Shown here: in pieces, positions 58,131 through 64,000 of the stretch | How positions within the stretch are numbered: the first letter of the stretch is position 1 | How the letters are laid out: each line of letters opens with the position of its first letter | Assembly (NCBI RefSeq): GCF_019649055.1 | Contig: NW_026570241.1 | Span: forward strand, 124,001-188,000 | DNA: 64,000 bases | Direction of reading: 5' to 3' | Source: Paramacrobiotus metropolitanus | Lineage: Eukaryota > Tardigrada > Eutardigrada > Parachela > Macrobiotidae | Notes under the pieces: model-generated | The model's input: only the letters and a program-made list of their open reading frames with translations | What the model was told of the DNA's origin: nothing | Databases searched by the model: none | Translations under genes and position numbers: made by a program

Positions 58131-59275
58131 TAATAACGTTCTAAGGTTTAATTTTTTACGTTCGGACGTTCTGACCTTCTAACGTTCTAAAGTTCTGACG
58201 TTCTGAATTTCCGACGTTCTGACGTTTTTAATTTTTCACGTTCTGACTTCCTGACCTTCTGACGGTCTAACGTTCTGATATTCTGACGTTCTAACGTTCT
58301 GATATTCTGACGTTCTGAATTTCTGACGTTTTAAATTTTTCACATTCTGACATTTTGATATTCTGACGTTCTAACGTTCTGACTTTCTAAAGTTCTGACG
58401 TTCTGATATTCTGACATTCTGAATTTCTGACGTTCTGACGTTTTTAATTTTTCACGTTCTGACTTTCTGACCTTCTGACGTTCTAACGTTCTAATATTCG
58501 GACGTTGTAACGTTCTGATATTCTGACATTCTGAATTTCTGACGTTCTGACGTTTTGAATTTTCACGTTCTGACTTTCTGACCTTCTGACGTTCTAACGT
58601 TCTGATATTCTGACGTTCTAACGTTCTGATATTCTGACATTCTGAATTTCTGACGTTCTGACGTTTTTAATTTTTCACGTTCTGACTTTCTGACCTTCTG
58701 ACGTTCTAACGTTCTAATATTCGGACGTTGTAACGTTCTGATATTCTGACATTCTGAATTTCTGACGTTCTGACGTTTTTAATTTTTCACGTTCTGACTT
58801 TCTGACCTTCTGACGTTCTAACGTTCTGATATTCTGACGTTCTAACGTTCTGACATTCTGACGTTCTAACGTTCTGACATTCTGAATTTCTGACGTTCTG
58901 ACGTTTTTAATTTTTCACGTTCTGACTTTCTGACCTTCTGACGTTCTAACGTTCTAATATTCGGACGTTGTAACGTTCTAATATTCTGACATTCTGAATT
59001 TCTGACGTTCTGACGCTTTTAATTTTTCACGTTCTGACTTTCAGACCTTCTGACGTTCTAACGTTCTGATATTCTGACGTTCTAACGTTCTGACATTTTG
59101 GATTTCTGACGTTCTGACGTTTTTAATTTTTCACGTTCTGACATTCTGACCTTCTGACGTTCTAACGTTCTGATATTCTGACGTTCTAAATTTCTGACGT
59201 TTTTGATTTTTCACGTTCGGATTACCTGACGTTCTGTTTTTTGACGTTCTGACTTCTGATGTTTTTACGTTGTGA
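58131..59275. repeat. Minisatellite: 8-bp unit TTCTGACG in a ~112-bp higher-order repeat
   Basis: The stretch reads as successive 8-mers such as TTCTGACG, TTCTAACG, TTCTGATA, TTCTGACA, TTCTGAAT, TTTTTAAT and TTTTCACG. The marker 8-mer TTCTGAAT followed by TTCTGACG starts at 58417, 58529, 58640, 58752, 58880 and 58992. The spacing is 112, 111, 112, 128 and 112 bp, so 14 units form a higher-order block, occasionally 16. Strong strand asymmetry: T-rich on the plus strand. Confidence 0.93.
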
Positions 59276-60011
59276 CGTATAGGTACTGTATAAGCGACAT
59301 ACTGGGCGATGTACCTTTTATGGACGTTTGGGTACTAATTTATTGCTCACATACCTCGTAACAATTATTATCTATACTAAAAAGGAAGTATTAATATGTA
59401 TCCGCTATAGTCTCCGTGGTTACAGTCATCATGTTAAGTACGAGTACTTACTTTGTATTGCTGTGCAGACTGCAGTAGTGAATACTTCTTCGAGTGCTCT
59501 TTACGTTTCCTATACTTAAGACCTGGTGGAACCATCTTCTGACCACTGGTTAATTAAAAAAAACAAAAATCTATTGGCACACCTATGGAAAATATGGAAT
59601 TTTTTAAGACCAAGCTGGACTAAAACTGACCACGCGTTGACGAGTCTATAAAAACGGCGCATAAATACGTTTTGGTCGGTAAGATTGTATGAATATAAAG
59701 ATAACAATAATTATTATCCGTATCTCTCTGACATTTGCACGAAACAGTGGCTCGATGCTTTGTACTGTACAAGTCCTCGACTTCAAGACTTTCTTGTAGA
59801 TTCCTTGTTAACTTAGATTTCTGTTCTAAATAAACTAAACTTTAAGTGGTAGTATTTGACGATTAGCAGTATCCGCTTTGCACCATATGCAGTTTGGTTT
59901 CCTTTTCCGCCGTATAATATCAACTTGATATTGAACACAGCTTATACACTGTGCTGCGTAAGACATACGAGGTATTCTGTGGTGATCCGTAAGGTCAGTT
60001 CTTGCAATTTG
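59276..60011. other. Intergenic, no gene recognised
   Basis: Between the minisatellite and the cysteine-rich membrane protein gene. AT-rich, with short frames only. Confidence 0.45.
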
Positions 60012-62526
60012 ATGAAGGGGATTGTCCGAAGGTTATCTAATTTTGACTTTCTCACTGCTTTGTGGTGCAGTTTCAAGTTATTATGTTTTCTGATAGCCTG
60101 GCCTCAGCTACAAGGTATGGTTTTACTTAATTACAACAATTAAATTAATAAATTAATAAATTAAATAATAATTAATAATTAAATTATTCAACTGACTATT
60201 TTGGCTCCCGGGGTAGACGAAATAAACGTGGGCTCACACATCTGGTGTAACGTGTAAAAACGGTAAACAAGTGGTAACGGTTTGATTAAAAAAGCAATAC
60301 ATAATTAATTCAGACATACGAACGAAGAAAAAGTACACAAAGATACATAGAAGTATACATTATTGTAGCATGGTAAATAAATTGTCCAATTAACAATTGT
60401 ACATAACTTCAGACTCTCAGATATCTCAGACTCTCTCAGCCACAGCGTCGCTACTTTTCACGGCCATTTTATCGGCAAACTACTAATAATTACAGAAAAG
60501 CCAAAAAAGTGAGATTTCGCTCGTAATCACGACGATTAATTCGTATTACAATACGTATTAATCTTCGTGGTAAATAAGATTAATTAATTAGTGATTATTA
60601 GTAATTATTTTTTTATTAATTAGTTTTTTTAAGCTTTTGCTGAACGTTAATTAGCGTTCAGCAAAAGCTTGGTTTGTCTTTTCACAAACCGGTTTAGTTC
60701 CAAAGTTGCATAACTTGCATTAGCATGCCCGTTCAAGCCTTACAGTATATCCAGCCGAACTAGCAGTGCCTTCGCTTTGGTGGAGTATTTTGTGTTTCAT
60801 GACTGTTGCGTTTGCTAGCGTATTCACAAAGAACGTACATTTTTATTTCCGAAAGAACGAAGAAAAAACTGTCGCACGAGCTATGCAGAGCCGGATGGCT
60901 GTTTGACTGTTGTTTAAATCGTATCCGACTACCCATAAAGCAGTCACATAGCACTCTAAATCCCCATGATCGAAATTAATCCGGGTGGTTTTAATTTCAT
61001 GGCAGGCGTCAAATCGCTCCAATGTCAGGTGTGCAATTTCCTCGAGAATCCGTCCGATTGGTGTACCTCAAAGAAAAATACCACGTCGATCACCTGCAAT
61101 GCCACCGCCGGAGTGACGACGTGTCATCTCGGAACTGGCATTCGAGCCGGACTGGTCCCGGGCAATCCAGCAGAATATGGTAACCAGTTGCGTCAATGTT
61201 CTACCCTACGTTTAGGTCTTACGCAAAAATGTTTTAGTAGTATTAACTGTTCGCAACAAAAGGGGGTCTGACGCGACAAACGTTGTACGTACTAGTGACT
61301 ACAAAATGGTGAAGATATCAAACTTGCAACAGGACATCTTTACGAAATACTGCACCGTACAAATTAAATTACAATATTTTTAACTGATGTCATATATCTA
61401 TATACAGTGACAATGGACCACGGTCACTATTTTTGTCGCTTCGTTTGTAACATCAAGTGTCACCCGAATGCTCGTCAATTTTTTCTGTCCATAGTGCCCG
61501 GAGTGACAAGAGATTGCTCCCTGGATGCGAAACTTGATAACGAACTGTGGAAAACCATGGCGAAAGGCCAGAAGATGGTTTGCACTGACGTGAAGCAGGA
61601 TTATATACCGGGTCCTAGTGGTGTGCCTTTAATCGACCGGAAGTGCATCTGCACAGAAGACAACTGCAATAAGATCGGATGGGACGAAATTATGCAACAA
61701 CCCGCTCTACCGGTACAACAAATTCCAATTGACTTCCGGTATATTTTTTCGATCATTCTAGTCATCGTGTGCTAGTATATACCTATGTAGGCCAATTACA
61801 CCCCAAATGACAAGCCACAACCGAGTCAAATCGCCAATTATTCATTGGCCGCTTTGCAAACCATTCTCAAAGCGAACGCGACGTCGGGTGACAGTGGGAA
61901 TGTCAACGCCGACGCAAGCACAACAGCGTTCGCCAAAGGAAACGATACGGCCACCAATACCACGGCGCCCGGCACCACTGCTAAAGATGCTGGTAAGTGA
62001 GTAGTGACAGACGTAACACTTCCAGCTTTTTTTCTGCTCTTTATTCGTTGTTGCATTTTTCGGTTCCCAAATCACAAAAGTAAATATAGAAATACGGTGG
62101 TATATATTTTTCTTTTAAGTTTTATTTTCTCTGCAGCTGGTAGCGGAACCAACATGGGATTAATTGCTGGAATTGCCATCGGAGTGGTATGCAAAATTTA
62201 AAATACGTATTTATTACCTATGTGCAGTGATGTCGTTAGCGCCAGAACATTACAGTAATTCTGAATTTTAAATGCCATTCTACAAGATCAACAACACCGA
62301 GTTATTTATTACAACAATAAATAGCCAATAGCGCCAACAACCAAATAATGGAACACATACTGTAATATATATGATGTTTTCACAGATTGTCTTGGCCGCG
62401 GTAGCTGGTGGTCTGTTTTACTGGTTCAAAATCCGCAAGCGAAAGGAAAGCACTAGTAGCAGTAGCGGCGCCACCGGAGGCAGCGGCAACAGTCGTGGTA
62501 CCGGCGGAAGTGCTGATGACGACTAA
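60012..62526 (+). CDS. Cysteine-rich (Ly6/three-finger-like) single-pass membrane protein
   Basis: Exons 60012-60114 (signal segment FKLLCFLIAWPQLQ), 61006-61236, 61408-61712, 61791-61992, 62137-62186 and 62386-62526; all phases match. The ectodomain has many cysteines beginning SLQCQVCNF and ending KCICTEDNCNK, the usual close of Ly6/uPAR-type domains. A Thr/Ala/Asn-rich, probably glycosylated stalk follows (NDTATNTTAPGTTAKD), then a membrane helix (MGLIAGIAIGV|IVLAAVAGGLFYW), basic stop-transfer (KIRKRKES) and a Ser/Gly-rich tail. If the donor at 61713 is not used, translation ends at 61775 with a hydrophobic tail (YIFSIILVIVC). That would be a GPI-signal-like alternative end. The first intron is about 0.9 kb. 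The role is unknown; relatives modulate receptors or act in cell adhesion. Confidence 0.7.
60631..60670. repeat. Perfect palindromic hairpin, 16-bp arms
   Basis: AAGCTTTTGCTGAACG at 60631-60646 is the reverse complement of 60655-60670, with an 8-base AT-rich loop. Lies in intron 1 of the cysteine-rich protein gene. Confidence 0.85.
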
Positions 62527-62829
62527 CACCCTGTTCCATGCAAAGGCTGCGAAAGCAACTCGTATCTCTAAACTGTCTGCCAGAGAGTACGTTTGACTTT
62601 TGAAAGTACGCTTGACTGCTTGACCAACACATATGAGGCATTTCTAAGTACAAATATTAAGATGTCGGTTTCGTTGTACTCCAAAAACGTATTTCACAGC
62701 TGTTACGGCCACGAACTCTTAATTTGCCCCGCAATCTTACGGTCGGCGACTGTAAATGTTACACTGAGCTAGACGATAAAAACTTTTAAAAACAGTTTGA
62801 ACATCAATTTTTGAATAAAAGAAATGTTT
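62527..62829. other. Convergent 3' flanks
   Basis: Spacer between the stop of the cysteine-rich protein gene (+) and that of Drp1 (-). Nothing else seen. Confidence 0.6.
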
Positions 62830-63951
62830 CTAGTTCCGGTTTGTCGACAAATCTCTGACTTCACTAATAATCTTGCTGGCTTGGTGTAACGCTTCCAACA
62901 TTGCCATAGTATTGGTGCGCTGCTCCGTCACGTCCTTTGCTTCGTTTAGGATTGCAAATTTATCGGCCATTCCAGCAGAGTATAAATTAGACAGAAGAAT
63001 TTGGTTTAATTCGTCCTGCAAGGATGCAAAACAATAACGGTGAATCTAGCAAATCTCGCTCTCTTTTAAATCGAAATACAAAGAATGAAAGAATGATACT
63101 CTGCCAACCAGACCAGTCATCTTGGGTCAACATTTGAAACGGGTACTTAAAACATGAAAGCTCCAAATATCAAATGTTGCGCGAAACAGTTGTTAGCTGC
63201 ATAAAAGTACCTTCGTTTTCTCGATTAGTGAATGAACTATGGCTTTCGGCACAATGTCGAATATGGTTTTCTGAACAATAGCGTAGTATTTTGTCACCAA
63301 TGTCTGCATCAGTTCAACGTCTTCCATTTCGCGCGGTGGGATGCTGGCTGGGTCGAATTCTTCGCGCTGCAATACTGTGCTTATAACAAGTGATTCGATC
63401 TTGATTTTAAAATTTAGAATATTATCATGATCGCATCTTTGAGATTTTACCATCTATCACGAGAACCGCCAACGTGATTTATAGTGGACGGAGCGAAAGA
63501 TGGCTTGTGCAACCATAATGGTTCTAGTACGTAGAATCTCGCATACCTCGGCCAAGAAGTTGGCTTCTCTGGTACTTCCAGGACCAAGGCTAATTCGGCT
63601 AGCGGACGACTTTTGCCGACCACTTTTTCCGGAAGCCGAAGTCATTGAATCGAAGTATCCAGATTGGCGTACTGGCTTCTTGGGCTTGCTCCGCTGTGGA
63701 CTATCTGGAAGAGATAAAGGTCACCTTCTTGTGCTGCTTGTACGTACCCGTTTGATCAGGGCCTGATTTAAAAATTCAAGAATCATAATAAAGTAGGGAC
63801 CTTCAGTGCGTCAATAGCAGCCTAGCCGCACACAGTGGACAGTACCTTCTTCGTTGTTTCTCTCGGCCCGTGCTGCTGAGCGCTGTTCCAAAAGTGCTTC
63901 CATCTCCTCACAAAAATCAGGATGTTTGGTATTTATGTAGGCCACCTCAAT
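62830..63951 (-). CDS. Drp1: Dynamin-related protein Drp1 (DNM1L type), C-terminal part, runs off the window
   Basis: Minus-strand exons 63846-63951, a 15-bp microexon 63748-63762, 63547-63704, 63211-63366 and 62830-63015; all phases match. The first reads IEVAYINTKHPDF, the signature of the Drp1 stalk. The variable region follows (SPQRSKPKKPVRQSGYFDSM; Ser-rich, basic). Then comes the GTPase effector region, ELMQTLVTKYYAIVQKTIFD IVPKAIVHSL (read with a space) and EALHQASKIISEVRDL, closely like the Drp1 C-terminus. The GTPase domain lies beyond position 64000. Drp1 constricts mitochondria and peroxisomes during fission. The microexon sits in the variable (B-insert) region, where alternative splicing tunes Drp1 in other animals, so it may be alternatively used. 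Confidence 0.85.
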
Positions 63952-64000
63952 CTGAAAGAAATATTTTACCATCAGGATTATCCATGCACTGCTTACACTT

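Noticed and set aside
58131-59275. CRISPR-like array
   Set aside because: Regular repeats exist, but there are no unique spacers of constant length; the unit is an 8-bp satellite in a eukaryotic genome.
1-64000. tRNA and rRNA genes
   Set aside because: I looked for B-box-like GGTTCGA motifs and found only chance matches inside coding sequence without a cloverleaf; a tRNAscan-SE run would be decisive.

Overview
The window is nuclear DNA of a small-genome animal. Nearly every gene is split by short GT-AG introns. It holds metazoan-specific families: a receptor guanylyl cyclase, invertebrate gustatory-like 7TM receptors, tetraspanins, BTB-kelch proteins, a SMAD-type MH1 domain and the dynamin-related Drp1. 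It also holds two bacterial/fungal-type enzymes (a PQQ-type sorbosone dehydrogenase pair and a TauD-type dioxygenase) that carry introns. This fits an ecdysozoan, most plausibly a tardigrade. That assignment is inference from gene content; no marker gene proves it.

Layout. 0.9-1.9 kb: class A GPCR (+). 3.0-4.6 kb: tetraspanin 1 (+), followed by a 32-bp tandem repeat and a 140-bp hairpin-like inverted repeat. 6.3-8.3 kb: a two-part gene of a lineage-restricted-looking family (-), interrupted by a stop. 10-13.1 kb: tetraspanin 2 (+), with an antisense retroelement fragment in its last intron. 13.7-17.7 kb: tandem secreted sorbosone-dehydrogenase-like enzymes (+). 18.0-19.6 kb: gustatory-like receptor 1 (-). 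21.1-23.1 kb: secreted double lipocalin-like protein (+). 23.8-32.6 kb: receptor guanylyl cyclase of 22 exons (-), ending in a ~675-residue Ser/Arg/Lys-rich tail. 33.9-35.4 kb: gustatory-like receptor 2 (-).

37-51 kb is a duplicated block. BTB-kelch gene 1 plus a gustatory-receptor fragment is repeated as BTB-kelch gene 2 plus a larger gustatory-receptor pseudogene, with an F-box/LRR gene between the copies. The first intron of kelch 2 is enlarged by a 2.68-kb DNA transposon with 128-bp terminal inverted repeats and a 7-bp target duplication. This element encodes a protein joining a SMAD-type MH1 DNA-binding domain to a THAP zinc finger, which I regard as the most novel item here. 53.1-54.5 kb: gustatory-like receptor 4 (-). 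56.2-57.3 kb: TauD-like dioxygenase (+). 58.1-59.3 kb: a minisatellite built from an 8-bp unit in a 112-bp higher-order repeat. 60.0-62.5 kb: a cysteine-rich single-pass membrane protein (+). 62.8-64 kb: the 3' half of Drp1 (-), running off the window.

The receptors, tetraspanins and receptor cyclase are cell-surface and chemosensory type genes, but I see no single pathway joining them. Several independent genes carry one apparent indel or stop (lipocalin, kelch 1 and 2, both F-box-family genes, gustatory receptor 4, cyclase). Some may be real pseudogenization and some may be residual assembly indels; the sequence alone cannot separate these.
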